DNA from: Platycnemis pennipes
Taxonomy: Eukaryota > Arthropoda > Insecta > Odonata > Platycnemididae
Direction of reading: 5' to 3'
Assembly (NCBI GenBank): GCA_933228895.1
Contig: OW121852.1
Span: forward strand, 131,807,544-131,871,543
DNA: 64,000 nucleotides
Positions within the stretch are counted from its first letter, which is position 1; each line of letters starts with the position of its first letter. This document shows, piece by piece, positions 1 to 11,294 of this stretch. The translations under genes and the position numbers were made by a program. The notes beneath the pieces were generated by a model that saw nothing but the letters and a program-made list of their open reading frames with translations, ran no database searches and was not told where the DNA came from.

Positions 1-3000
1 ATTTAGAGAATCCATCAATAATCGATAAGACATATTTGTGATTATTTTTCGTGGAAGGATAAGGTCCAACGAAATCGATATAAAGCCTTTCCCACACATG
101 AGCAGGAAGGTTAGAAGACATCATACCCGGTGGGGCAGTATTCCTGGGTTTACATGTCTGACATAAATGACATTTACGAACCATATCAAAAATATGTTTT
201 TTCATATCGCTCCACCAAAATTCCCTTTTGACCTTTTCATAGGTTTTGGCCATACCCAAATGAGCAGACACACTTAAACAGTGATAATATTGGAATATCA
301 TTGGCCGCAATACAACCGGCAAGACAATCTTTCCCTTTCGGGCATTGGCATTCCCATAACACAACAAATTGTCTTTGACAAAGTAATTTGGACAAGAGGA
401 ACAATCCTTCTCCAATTTCTCAAAAACCTCCCTTAAGGTAGGGTCTGACCGCTGATGGTCACGAATATCCACAAATGATAAAGGAATAGTATGTAAAACA
501 CAAGAAATAGGTGGACATGGCTCAACATTGGAACTGTCAGTTTGGATGACAGGCGGACTTCTAGAAAGGCAATCTGCTACGCTATTGCTGCGCCCACGAA
601 CATGGTGGATAGTAAAATTATAGGAAGACAGTTTTAACACCATTCTGCCTAATTTCCCTAACTGCTTAGGGTGAGAGAACAACCAAGTAAGGGCCCCATT
701 ATCAGTATATAAATGGAATGGTTTTACTTGGAGGTATACATTAAATTTTTCTATGCCCCAACAAACTGCCATACATTCAAGTTCGTATGCGGACAATTTT
801 TGTTCATGTGGCAACAAGGTTTTACTAGCGTATGCCACAGGGGCAAAATCACCATCTACTTTCTGATTTAATACGGCGGCTAACGCCAAACCACTGGCGT
901 CCACAAACAAATGGAATTCCTCGTCAAAACGAGGAAAAGTTAGCACAGGTGGATTCATCAATGCTTTCTTGAGCTCAACAAAAGCCTCGTTCTCAACCGT
1001 TGACCAGCGAAAAGGAACATTCTTACGCTTTAGGTGATTTAAAGGAATAGAAATTTCAGAATACCTTGGTATGAACTTGGAATAAAACCCACACATGCCC
1101 AGGAATCTTGCAACATCTCTCGTATTCTTCGGAACAGGAAAGGATTCGATGGGTTTTATCCGGTCTGGATCGACACAAAGGGTTCCATTGCAAATTAGAT
1201 GGCCTAAAAAGGCGATTGAAGTGCAGCCCAACTTAATCTTTTCTTCAGAAATAGTCAGACCAGCGGACCGAAGCCTACTAAGAACCTCTCTGACATGAGT
1301 TACGTGATCTCTGGAATTCTTAGAATAGATACATATATCGTCAATATAAGGGTACACAGACGAAAATAACAGATCACTCAAAACCTCGTTTATCAAACGA
1401 GTAAATACTTGACTGGAATTAGCAAAGCCAAACGGTAATTTTGTATACTGGAACATTCCAAAAGACGTTACGAAGCTTGTGTATTTCTTTGAATTTTCAG
1501 ACAGCGGGATTTGATGAAAAGCAGAATTAAGATCTAGAATAGTGAAATACTTGGCATCAGCCAGATACTGAAAAGCGTGTTCCACAGAAGGAGTCGGATA
1601 ACCGTCTTTCTTAATTTGTCTGTTAAGCTTACGATAATCAACAACTAACCTTTGCGAACCATTTTTCTTGGGAATCAAAAAGGCAGGGGAGCACCAGTTT
1701 GAATTAGAAACTTCGATAATTCCCTTATCTAATAACGACTGCACATGTTGCTTCATCAGGAGGGTTTTCGGCGGTGACAGCTGAAAGGGATGACTTCTGA
1801 CAGGACATTCGTCTAATAATTCAATTTCATAAGTCATCAACGATGTCACTCCTAGATTTTGGGTTACAACATCGGGATAATTAGACAACAACAATTTCAA
1901 CTGACTCACCAAATCCTCACATGGAAGTAGAGAATTATTCCGAGAATCAACGATTTCGTCTCCAGCGGACATGTGTTCTGCAAACGCTTGAGGGATATAC
2001 GATGCTCGACTGTTTGAACAAAAATGAATTAAATGACATGGCGCCGATTCAAACGCGACACCATTAGTATGAATAATAAGTTTCGATTTACGAATGAAAT
2101 CAATCCCTAAAAGGACAGGGAATGGAATGTCTGCTAAATAAAATTCATGAACCCAAGAGTACTTATCAATCTTAATTTTAAGTTGCACCGAACAACTAAC
2201 TCGAAAAGGTTGTCCAGCGACCGTCAAAAGTTCAATAGAATTGATTTTTCTCTCTAGTTTATCAGCCGAAGAACCAAGGCTAGTGAAGAAATTCTCATCG
2301 CAAATCGAGACTGAACAACCCGTATCAATCAGGGCATTACAAGATGCTGACTGCAATGAAATAGGTAGCAAAGGCAAATTGATATCGGGAGATTTGTGAA
2401 CACTCATTAGACTGATTGCGGAAGGCCGTCCTCTTCGGTGCTTTTTACGACAATCCCTGACATAGTGCCCAGCTTTGTGACAATAGGAACACACAACTTG
2501 CCTAGAAACGGCAGGAGGAGCATAAAATGATACGCCGTGAAAGGTGTTAGCGTAATCAGCTGCATCCATTAATGCTTTTGACGCACGACCAATGACAACG
2601 TCTAACTCTTCGAAACTAGACGGCGGGGTGGGCGTCTTGATAGCGGAAATAGTGATAGGATTTAAACCTTGAAAAATTAAATGAACAATCTGGCTCTCAG
2701 AATAGTCTAATCCTAATGCAGACACAGCGTTTCTTATGGCAGACACAAAATCACGCGGTGTTTCGCGAGGGAACTGGAATCTTTTGACCTTGGAAGCGAT
2801 AAGCCGATCGAATTCCCGATCGCTAACTATTTCATTCCAAAGTTTTCTCGTAATCTGGGCCCAAGAAAAATTTTGACTTAACATAGAAAGCCAGAAACGA
2901 TGCCAACAGGAGGGTAACTTAGGAATAACCAAACTCAACAACGTTGATAAAGGAACTAGCGACAGAGAGACTAATTCCGTCAGATTCAACATCAGATTAT

Positions 3001-3436
3001 ACCAATTTTCGGCACTGGAAACATCAAAGGGAGGAAAATCAGCGATCCTTTGCTTGACAATGGCCAACCCTTCGGATAGTGGTAGAGCCGACCTAACTCG
3101 ACTTGGTTCCGCCGCGTTAGAAGTAGCCTCTGGAAATACCGGCAGAACTTGGGTAGGAGGAGATTCTTGTGGCAAGGAATCGGGCAAATCGACCAAATGA
3201 GTTGAAAGAGTTTCAATGGCCGAGGACCTAGGCAAATTCACCTGAACTTGGGTTGGGAGTGGAATTTCAGATTGCCGAAGGTCACATTCTTGGGTTTGAG
3301 GAACCAAGCAGAGTTCGTCTACTGAAACTCCGGTATTATCAAGTGAAACCACAGTCTCTCCATTTAATCTGGCCCTCCTATCCTGAGCAGTGGTGCGATA
3401 ATTTTTCGCATAAGGGTCATCTGATTTAGTAGCCAT
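1..3436 (-). CDS. Gypsy-type LTR retrotransposon gag-pol polyprotein (3' part outside window)
   Basis: One reading frame on the - strand starts at an ATG at 3436 in a strong Kozak context (GCCACCATGG) and shows no stop down to base 1, at least 1145 codons, so gag and pol seem fused. In order: a gag-like N-terminal part; a CCHC zinc knuckle at about residues 316-329; an aspartic protease DTG at about 371; reverse transcriptase with YIDD at about 697-700; RNase H with a VDASG motif near 846; the integrase zinc-binding region with its CxxC at about 1089-1092; and the first integrase-core Asp near 1121. The remaining integrase and the 3' LTR lie off the left edge. The protease-RT-RNaseH-integrase order and RT motifs indicate Gypsy/Metaviridae rather than Copia. 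The open frame suggests a young copy. No envelope frame can be assessed. Seen: frame and motifs. Inferred: recent activity. Confidence 0.9.
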   Translation of the reverse strand, partial: MATKSDDPYAKNYRTTAQDRRARLNGETVVSLDNTGVSVDELCLVPQTQECDLRQSEIPLPTQVQVNLPRSSAIETLSTHLVDLPDSLPQESPPTQVLPVFPEATSNAAEPSRVRSALPLSEGLAIVKQRIADFPPFDVSSAENWYNLMLNLTELVSLSLVPLSTLLSLVIPKLPSCWHRFWLSMLSQNFSWAQITRKLWNEIVSDREFDRLIASKVKRFQFPRETPRDFVSAIRNAVSALGLDYSESQIVHLIFQGLNPITISAIKTPTPPSSFEELDVVIGRASKALMDAADYANTFHGVSFYAPPAVSRQVVCSYCHKAGHYVRDCRKKHRRGRPSAISLMSVHKSPDINLPLLPISLQSASCNALIDTGCSVSICDENFFTSLGSSADKLERKINSIELLTVAGQPFRVSCSVQLKIKIDKYSWVHEFYLADIPFPVLLGIDFIRKSKLIIHTNGVAFESAPCHLIHFCSNSRASYIPQAFAEHMSAGDEIVDSRNNSLLPCEDLVSQLKLLLSNYPDVVTQNLGVTSLMTYEIELLDECPVRSHPFQLSPPKTLLMKQHVQSLLDKGIIEVSNSNWCSPAFLIPKKNGSQRLVVDYRKLNRQIKKDGYPTPSVEHAFQYLADAKYFTILDLNSAFHQIPLSENSKKYTSFVTSFGMFQYTKLPFGFANSSQVFTRLINEVLSDLLFSSVYPYIDDICIYSKNSRDHVTHVREVLSRLRSAGLTISEEKIKLGCTSIAFLGHLICNGTLCVDPDRIKPIESFPVPKNTRDVARFLGMCGFYSKFIPRYSEISIPLNHLKRKNVPFRWSTVENEAFVELKKALMNPPVLTFPRFDEEFHLFVDASGLALAAVLNQKVDGDFAPVAYASKTLLPHEQKLSAYELECMAVCWGIEKFNVYLQVKPFHLYTDNGALTWLFSHPKQLGKLGRMVLKLSSYNFTIHHVRGRSNSVADCLSRSPPVIQTDSSNVEPCPPISCVLHTIPLSFVDIRDHQRSDPTLREVFEKLEKDCSSCPNYFVKDNLLCYGNANARKGKIVLPVVLRPMIFQYYHCLSVSAHLGMAKTYEKVKREFWWSDMKKHIFDMVRKCHLCQTCKPRNTAPPGMMSSNLPAHVWERLYIDFVGPYPSTKNNHKYVLSIIDGFSK

Positions 3437-3605
3437 GGTGGCTGGGACAAAAGCGGAAAACACGAACCCTGACTCAGCGAGAAAACACAAAGCAAAATTG
3501 AAACACTGGAGAAATATGAAGCGAGAAACAATCTAGTTACACAGAGAAAATGAAGCAAAATCCTCAAATGGGAACACTCACCACCAGCTATGAAAAGACA
3601 CGTAA

Positions 3606-3621
3606 CCACGCTCTGCTACCA
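3606..3621 (-). promoter_or_regulatory. tRNA primer-binding site of the Gypsy element
   Basis: On the - strand this reads TGGTAGCAGAGCGTGG, 170 bases upstream of the gag start. The first 11 bases match the complement of the 3' end of animal initiator tRNA-Met (CTCTGCTACCA), and three more of the last four also match. It fixes the element's orientation and puts the 5' LTR just to its right. Confidence 0.7.
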
Positions 3622-3623
3622 AA

Positions 3624-4290
3624 TGCAGCGTTTCTCGAAAGAAGAACAGCAGTTCACGAGAAACGCTTGTCCAAAGGACAAATATTCTTTCCAAGACGGG
3701 TGAGCAAGATGAGGTCAGAAATAGAAAAAACCACAAAAGTAAGACAATCTAACTAATCAAACACTGTATTTAAACAACAAGGTACAAACCAACAAAATTG
3801 AAATACTCTTCACCAATATCGGGAAAACTAATAACTTGCACCGAAAGTCCATGGCGCACAAAGGAGAATCGACTAACACTACTCTCCTCTCACCTCGCCT
3901 CGATGTCGTCTCTTCGCCGTCTCGACTGGAACAGAGGGCGTGAGAGGGGAGGTAAACTCTGGGGTAAAGAGGGGGTACATTCTGGAAGGTCAAAGTGCAA
4001 TGGGGTTTTACGTGGAATTCCATTGGTGCAAATTGAGGGGAGGAAAAGGTGGCATGATGTGAAGGGGGCGAGGTGGAAGTTTAGGATTGGGTGATCCGGG
4101 ACTCTTTTTTCACTATGGCGGGCGAACACTAAATAACGGCTCGTACGATGGCCTAACTTCTGGTCTTCATCCGCACTTTGGGGGCTATATAAGTGGTAGA
4201 GCATCTGGAGAGGGAAAGGAGCGGCTGAAAGGAGCTGCTGAACGGAGCTGCTGAACGGAGCTGACGAACGAAGCAGACGAAATCGATGCA
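3624..4290 (-). repeat. Candidate 5' LTR of the Gypsy element
   Basis: Two bases beyond the primer-binding site the + strand reads TGCAGCG. A candidate far end CGATGCA lies at 4284-4290, giving a 667-bp LTR with TG...CA termini. It contains a TATATA box at 4187-4192 and imperfect 13-bp tandem units (GGAGCTGCTGAAC-like) at 4229-4275. The other LTR is outside the window, so the right boundary is a guess and the LTR could be shorter or longer. Confidence 0.35.
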
Positions 4291-5396
4291 TTTTGGAATC
4301 GTAGGCATTGTTGGCGTCGTTGGCTCCGCCTGTCGTTAGCTACGCCTGTCGAGCAAGTCCTGCGGCTAAGTCCGGAGGGTAATTAGTCCGCCGAGGGGTA
4401 ATGTCCAACGAGGGGGGGGGGGAGAGGGGGGGGGGGACCAAAAAAATGCCACATCCTTCGGCAACGAATCACAGCATGACTTACAACCCTGTGTTGCAAG
4501 TGCTCTCCCTTCAGCTCGCTGACAAGGGCCACCTCGTGGCCGAAACACGCATATTCGACGCACATCTTCGTTTTGTCCTTCCACATCGACTACGCTCTTT
4601 TTTGAGCTCTATTCTCCCAGAAGGTGGGCTCATATGAGTGTGTGAGTGAGTGTTTTCCCGAGTGTGAAAGCGTTTGCGTTCATAACCCAGGTATCCTGAC
4701 CAGGGTCCCATCAGCCCTGTGAAGGATCCCAATTGGGTTGAGTGTGTGTGTGTGTCTGTGGTTGTGTCACTGACGAGGAAGTAACATTCCCATAAACCAC
4801 CAGAGAGGAGAGTTTTCTGGTTGAGAGGCTGTGGTTGGTCACTGATGTGGAATTGACCCTCCCGCAAACTGACACAGCAATTGTCCTTGACGAGGGTTAA
4901 ATAATTTTACGGACATTGGAGAATTTTATTTTATGTAGGATTTGGTGTTTTCCTGGCGTATGATGTGGATGAAGTTTTCGCAGGTCTTTTATTTTATTTG
5001 TTACTCACAGGGAGTCCCACCGACGATCGTAATCATCACTCACCTCATCTGCCCCTAGCACCACGAGGTCATCGGCTCCCTCCATTGTGGCTGACGTGGT
5101 CACTCCAAGGCTACTGCTCTTGGTGATTCACACAATCACACTGGTTCTACACACACAAAAAAAAGCAAGCGCTAAAACTAGTGCGCAAACAAAACAGACA
5201 CACTCTCAACCACAAAACTGGTGAGCGATGATTTACTACCGGGGAGCTCCACTGCTACCACGCGCAAACCAAACATATGGCGCGAACAGAAGGGGAGACT
5301 CTGCAAAAGGTTTCTCCCTTCATCATTCATAAGATTTTTTATCTTGTTGTGTTCTTAGAGTTAAAATTGGTTAAAATTTTATCTGATTGCCACATT
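4291..5396. other. Intergenic stretch with G-rich tract, no gene seen
   Basis: No coding region is recognised. It holds a run of G at 4411-4437 interrupted by only a few A bases, a GT-rich stretch around 4633-4765, and a CA/A-rich stretch around 5125-5210. Part may still belong to the Gypsy LTR or leader. Confidence 0.4.
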
Positions 5397-5475
5397 CAAG
5401 GGAACAGAGTACCCCAGGGCTCACTTCTGAGTGTAACCCTCTTTGCAGAGGCAATCAACAATGTCAGTGAACTGA

Positions 5476-5793
5476 AAGGATTCCATAATAACAATGAAAA
5501 GCGTTGTGACTTCCACAATTTTATTAAAAGAACGACTCATCACCTTAAACACTTCTCCTTTACCACCTCCTCTCCCCCAAACAACTCTTGTGATTTCCTC
5601 ATCCCCATACTCAGCCAACCACAACCCCCTCCCTCCTCCCCACTCTTCTCCCTCCCCCTCCCACAGCACTCCTGGAGTATATAAACCTGTGTTCTACTGA
5701 TAATTTTTAATGTACCTGAGGATGGCTTGACAGCCGAAACTGGTCGTTCTTTTAATAAAATTGTGGATGTCACAACGCTTTTCATCGTTATTT
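5476..5793 (+). mobile_element. Penelope-derived hammerhead-bearing insertion with inverted arms
   Basis: The insertion is bounded by a direct repeat TGTCAGTGAACTGA at 5462-5475 and 5794-5807 (14-bp target duplication). It carries inverted arms of about 50 bp at 5486-5535 and 5743-5792 with two mismatches. Between them lie a pyrimidine-rich tract (5536-5670), a TATATAAA at 5678-5685, and 31 bases later a hammerhead-like core. The arms contain AATAAA and GTGGA. No protein is encoded. The layout matches the pseudo-LTR of Penelope-like elements. Confidence 0.65.
5710..5750 (+). ncRNA. Hammerhead-ribozyme-like motif
   Basis: CTGAGGA (5716-5722, one change from the consensus CTGATGA), one extra T, stem II GGCT/AGCC around TGAC, GAAA at 5736-5739, then C-TG-G and a TC cleavage step after 5745. 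Stem III is only two pairs, as in Penelope-type hammerheads. Stem I is weak (GTAC against GTTC). Confidence 0.5.
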
Positions 5794-6110
5794 TGTCAGT
5801 GAACTGACCAAACCTCCAATTATGGGATCGCTGTTTGTGGATGACCTAACAATCTTTTGCAGATGCAGCCGACTGCAGCTCGTTGTTGTTTCTATACCAA
5901 ATGCTCGTACGATTCCGGTTGGATTATGGATCTCTCATTTACTCCTTTGGGCATCAGTCTTACCTGAGATTTCTGATGACTATACATAATGCAGTTCTTG
6001 GACTTTTGACAGGGCCTTCCGAACCATCCCATTCCATCTATGCTGATTCCACAGAGCCATCACTGCTGTACCAAAGAAATATTTTAATATGTAATGATGT
6101 GGCCTAAGTT

Positions 6111-6735
6111 TTAACCTCACAGTCATGTAATGTTTAAACCGAGATTTTTAGCACTTTTTAATTGACGGATAAGAGCTACTAAGCCATTCCAGATGCCTTT
6201 CTGGACTCCCCCCCCCCCTAAAATCCTCACTAACTGATTTTCTGCATGTCAGAACTTTGTAGGAAATCGCAGGTGGCCCAGGGAAAGGAACTGCCCCCTC
6301 TACCCTGGATGTGTGAATTCCACATGCCATTGGTTTAGAACAGGGAGAACTCTACCCCCACCTATCAAAAACCATCCTTTGGGTTGAGCACTATTTTTTT
6401 GTTTATTTCTCTTGTGGCACTTAAACGAAAAGTGAATTATCTTAGTATTTGGTTCAACTTATCATCGTGCAAATTTTGTTGTATACTAGAATTAAATTCT
6501 GTTTTCAATATTTTCAGTAAAAAATTATACCTAAAAGAAAATACAAGGTACCTACCAACCTTGAAAACATTAAATTTGGGGAAAAGGTGTGTATTTCATT
6601 TTGGCCTTGAAACCTGGGAATTTTGGATACTTAGCTTGCATTCTGAATAATTTCATGCAATTCTCTTTCCCGAGCAAGATGTTGTTTTTCCATTCCATCT
6701 ATGCTGATATATATATGACAATAATATATTTATAA
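6111..6735. other. No gene recognised
   Basis: AT-rich sequence with a C-run near 6210. A segment at 6596-6665 resembles 55943-56045 (shared CCTTGAAA, TGGGAATT and AATTTCATG blocks), so it is probably a dispersed repeat of unknown class. Confidence 0.4.
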
Positions 6736-6859
6736 GGCAAGGCAGGCCCTAGGCCACAGTTCAAGGTGTGCGTTTGCATGCCGGGAGGGCGGCTCTTTAG
6801 AGTGCCGTGGTCTCCCGGGTCAGGTGGGTGCTCTCAGGTTGCGGAACAGATCCACACCC
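6736..6859 (+). repeat. 124-bp dispersed GC-rich repeat, copy 1
   Basis: Nearly identical, with only a few substitutions over 124 bases, to 8197-8320 in the same orientation. It ends with CAGATCCACACCC and is flanked by ATATAT-rich DNA on both sides. Here it stands alone, without the GC-rich upstream part that accompanies copy 2. Class unknown. Confidence 0.85.
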
Positions 6860-7229
6860 AAAATATATATTTATTGATAATTTTTTGCCATCTCGTATGA
6901 GAAATTCGGTTGATTGCTTTAAATGCATTTGTTCTCACTGAAGAGCAAGAAATGATGCACTGTAACCTGTGGCTGGAAAGCGTCAAAATCATTTGTGCCC
7001 ATACGGCGTAAGATTTGTAGTTTTGGCCTGGGGTATTATGTTTTACCTGAAATTATTTCTTTTCTTTTTATGAAGCCCTATTAGCATAGATTTTGCATAT
7101 GAGTTGAATGCACAAGCAGTTCGGAGTAATGCACAAGCAGTAAGGAGTATGGCTTATAGCGAGAGTATTGCCATGGCGAGTGATTTTTTTTCTCCTTGTC
7201 CGGTCCACAGTGGAAAGCATGCAGCATTT

Positions 7230-7265
7230 GAACCACTCAATATATCTCGATATATTGAGTGGTTC
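7230..7265. repeat. Perfect 16-bp stem hairpin
   Basis: GAACCACTCAATATAT is followed by CTCG and then its exact reverse complement. It is directly followed by further ATAT repeats. No surrounding element boundary was identified. Confidence 0.9.
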
Positions 7266-7940
7266 TCAATATATATATATCTGTCAGAGGGCCAGAATGA
7301 GTCAAATTTGCTGTAATTATCGTCCCAGTTTCATTACTAATTGAACTCATGAAAGACTAAGTTACAACTTATGTGAGTTGCCACTATGAAAGAGAAATAA
7401 TATTTGCACAGATGCACAACTAGTAAACGCCATCTCACTCATCTGTTGCACTGTAATGAAACAAGAGATGACATTTCGTAGATTATCCCATGATTTTTGT
7501 CCCAGTTGCGTATTTCGAGGACCAGCTTATGATATCACATTGGTGGTGAAATTATATTATTTATTTATGAAGCATATGATTTTCAGTGATTCATTTACTG
7601 TTGGATTATTACAGATACTCAATAGTTCATCTTCACCCTATTCGCTATGATACTTGAGTCGCTATGATTCTTGAGAGTAGGGATGAGTAAAAAATCACGT
7701 TGGTGATATTTTATTCATCGCTATGGAGTGTACCTGAAGTGAACAAATATGTTACTTTCATCAGCACTTATGATGGGGAACTTACACTTCATTGAAAATT
7801 TTGTTATTGGCCGTGAAAACCTTGGGAAGACCTGGGATTTTTGTTCATGCAGAGGCCTGCAGCCACTCCTTCAATTTGAAATCCATTTTTCAGTCCAGCA
7901 GTCAGCACTGGAGGAACTTCTATCAGGACCCGAGTACATG
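7266..7940. other. No gene recognised
   Basis: AT-rich DNA with only short ORFs that lack splice sites or recognisable motifs. Confidence 0.4.
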
Positions 7941-8345
7941 GGTTGAATCGGGGAAGGACGCAACGCTGACGCCGTTGCGGAGGATGAAGACGAGACGACT
8001 GCACAAGATTGGGAAGCAGATGGATTTGAAGAGGGTGCCGTTTGGCTTGCTGAAAGTTGCTAAGGGTCACGCCACGGTTGCGTTCGAAGGGAGTGGGGAC
8101 CGTTTGGGTGAGAGGCGCAGCATTCCGGTGGCGTTGGGGAATGACACGGGCTTGCCCCACACCCACGGGGGCCCGGCCTCGAGGGCCCGGAGGGGAGGCA
8201 AGGCAGGCCCGAGGCCGCAGTTCAAGGTGTGCGTTTGCATGCCGGGAGGGCGGCTCTTTAGAGTGCCGTGGTCTCCCGGTTCAGGTGGGTGCTCTCAGGT
8301 TGCGGAACAGATCCACACCCTCCCCCCTGCCATGAACCCATGCTT
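7941..8345 (+). repeat. GC-rich island containing copy 2 of the 124-bp repeat
   Basis: A 400-bp block far richer in GC than its surroundings and open in more than one frame. Its right third (8197-8320) is copy 2 of the repeat at 6736-6859. The left part could be a degraded coding piece or part of the same mobile element, but I recognise no protein family and no splice sites. Confidence 0.5.
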
Positions 8346-11294
8346 GTAAATCCTGGCTCTCGCCTGTGCCGAGCTGTACTAGTCATTTTGCCTCGAAGCA
8401 CTCTGTGCTCACCCTGGAGTTCTTTTCTATCATCAAATGAAAGTTGGCTGCATGAGGTGTTGTGTTTGGAAAATCATTTTTGATAATTATTCTGTTACAG
8501 TAGTGAGAGGGCAATAGTGAGGGCATAAAAGGTGCTCTCTCGAACAGGGAGAGGTTGTGTCATTGGGGTAACTCACTTTTTTCCATTCAATTCCTAACCT
8601 TGTACTTTTCCTCCCGGTCTGAAGCACCTTTAAGTGTGGGAACAGACTTGAAAACCGTGGTTGAGTACCAGCGGGCACAGAAAAAGACGAATTACTCGAA
8701 TGTCCATATCAATTTACGTGTCAATAAATTAAGCATGAAAATAATAAAAGTCTGCATTAATGATAGTGAATGGGGAAATATTTTGTTGCTTAACTAAAAC
8801 TGCAGAAACATTGCATTAATTTTATGATTTATGTTTTAGAGATCCATTTGTAAATTTAGTTTACGTGATAAAATAATAAAAGAGTGAGTTCTCACGTGTA
8901 AGAGTTGGAAATTGAAGATGATAAATTTTTAGGTAGATTGCGGAAAGAAAAAAAAATTATGCCACAATAAGATCGAACGCACGTTACACTATATAGGTCT
9001 CATTGTCAACAACCACTCTGCCATTGTCAGCTTACTCGAGCCGGTGAATATAGGCCACCCGTCTGGCCTACATTCACCGGCTATTGCCGGCTTTGCATTT
9101 CTATTTTTTTTCTCGCGAACCCAGGCCTATGGGAAAAAAGCTGAGACACACATTTATTTATTTTGCTTCTAGTTGCACTGAAAAAGTTTTCATCTCATTT
9201 AGTGATCTGAATTACTCAACCTCTCCTTGTAAGTCTTAATTAACCATAAACTCCGTGGGATGCTCTGTTGTTTTTATTTGTTTCAATTATTTTTATGCTC
9301 AAGATTGAGCTCTTAATGCTCTCATTTTATACATGATCATGCCTCGTAAATGGCATTCGCATGGAAATGTAGGGGAGGAGCTTACTTTTGAAGTAATGAC
9401 ACAAAATATATGGTGAAACTTGTCACTCATATGCCTGAAGGGCATCAAATCTCATTTATTTATAAATAGTGCAGTTTCATGTGAGGTGCAAGTTGTGTTA
9501 TCAAATGTTAATTTGAGTAAAAGCATTACTATTTACACTGGCATGGAGGCAAACTTCACTATTTCCTCCATTCACTTAGCACAAATTGGTTTCTGTTATG
9601 GATCAATGCGTAACCCACGCGCGATGTCTTGTAAGCTGTGAATGTTTTTAAATTTTTTGAAAATGGAAATTTTTTTAAAATGCTGGAATATTTTTAAATG
9701 CCAAAAAGGTGCACGCTTTTATGTCCTGTTGATGGTGCGCAGCTGGTTTTCAGATGGGGGTGAAGAGGTGCTAAATGTGTCCGTGTACTAAATGCTATGC
9801 GTCTCACATCAGTATGCGGATGAGTTAGTAATTGTTACATGATGGCAAAAGTAATGTTTTGTGAAATTCAGGAAGCCAAATCCATGTTTTGTGGAATAGG
9901 TATTTGAAGCTTAGAAATGTCTTATTGTGTACCCCAAGTAGTTGAAAATATTTGTGAAATTGACTTGTTAAATGTTAATTTTAACATTCACTTAAATCAC
10001 CATCACAGTCATTGAAGCATTGATCATTCATATTTGATAGCTAAGGAGTTTTTGATGAGCTTACAATCACGTATCAGTATGATTTTTGTCAGTATTTCAA
10101 CAAAATACAAAAGTTGAGTTCTAGATCACCTCGACTGAAATACAGTCCATCATAGTAGCACGCCTGTTGATTTCAATGAGATTTTAATCACTACCAAAAA
10201 TATTTATTTTATTGAGAGCCTAATTATTGAGAAAAAACTCATTGCCAACAGTTAAAAATCCTTTGGTTGTATTACCAGGTAGCATTGAAAAAATACTCAA
10301 AAGCTCTGCTTCTCGTAGAGATGTCAAGGTATGTGGGTGGAGTTGATATTTGTGTGACTTCCTAAACAATGGCTTTCACATGCTTTGTACAATCTTTGTT
10401 GCAATTGGTGTGTGGAGGTCATATCTGTGACTACTACTCTTCATCAATGCCAAATGACTTTGAAATGATGCTATTATTATGTGATCTCTTATATGTTCCT
10501 CCGATTACCTTTGCAAAAATTTCAACCTCCTTTGAGGTGTCTTTGGAATCAGCATTTCGTCAGCATTTCATGCCATGTCATGTGAACAAGGCACTGTGGA
10601 ATATCTTGCTGAGGAAAGCATTGAAATTTTCTGTTTTAAAGGTTTATGTCTGGCAATGTAGCATTTTCATTGACTACTGTTTCTGGTGTGAAAGTGAACT
10701 TGTGGAGGGCCTTTCTTGTGTGAGTACTCAGATTTAAAGATTATCCCAATATTTTTCTGGACTTTGCCACAAGTAGTCTTTAAATTTGAAATCAAATTCC
10801 AAATTAGGTGATACTCCTACCGTATCAGACCCAAATCTGACTCTAGCAAGCTCTGCTTATGCTGTTTCGAAAATATTCTGAAAAAGACAAATTGAAGATT
10901 ACAACCTGATAGAGAATCCGAAATGCAATTATCCACTGAGGTCCACTTGAAAGGAAAAGTGAGGCAAACAGTGACATTTTCCACCCAGAGATCTGTGCTC
11001 ATTTTGCAGCCAAAGTCATTGGTGCCCATGAACATGATAGCAACTTGATTGGAGCCGAGGCAGCCAATCAAGTGGAATCATCCAGGCTCCGCTTTGTTGT
11101 GAGTGAAGGCCAGAAAGGCATTGGCTAAGCTACATAGTTCAGAGGGACCAACGGAAAAAAATTAGTTGGTGCAAGTGAGCCGAAAAGCATCATCAGAACC
11201 TTAATTAAGAGAGAAATAATGCGCATAGGCAATGTAGAGAATATTTATATGCTGTGAGATGTGTGCTAGCATATTAAAGGTGGCGTATTCAGCT
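8346..11294. other. AT-rich intergenic stretch with one strong hairpin
   Basis: No coding exon or known repeat recognised. At 9040-9081 an 18-bp inverted repeat (GCCGGTGAATATAGGCCA and its complement with one mismatch) flanks a 6-base loop. The open frame at 10369-10737 has no recognisable motif and is not supported as a gene. Confidence 0.4.

Larger units (their letters stand above)
5397..6110 (+). mobile_element. Jockey-like LINE reverse transcriptase relic, split by an insertion
   Basis: Bases 5397-5475 encode a typical RT block (RVPQGSLLSVTLF) of Jockey-type non-LTR retrotransposons. After a 318-bp insertion the same frame resumes at 5808 with GSLFVDDLTIF, the catalytic (Y/F)xDD block, followed by the downstream region with LDYGSLIYSFGHQSYL. 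The relic ends near 6110 with no 3' tail identified. It is a 5'- and 3'-truncated, non-functional fragment. Removing the insertion plus one copy of its target duplication makes the two halves contiguous. Confidence 0.75.

Noticed and set aside
3798..4867. Several overlapping ORFs of 70-130 codons on both strands
   Set aside because: Low-complexity, mutually overlapping, no motifs; they lie in the LTR/leader region of the Gypsy element.
7792..8349. 185-codon ORF on the + strand
   Set aside because: Spans the GC-rich repeat, with competing frames open in the same segment; not supported as a protein.
10369..10737. 122-codon ORF on the + strand
   Set aside because: No recognisable domain, no splice context, and codon use looks random for AT-rich DNA.
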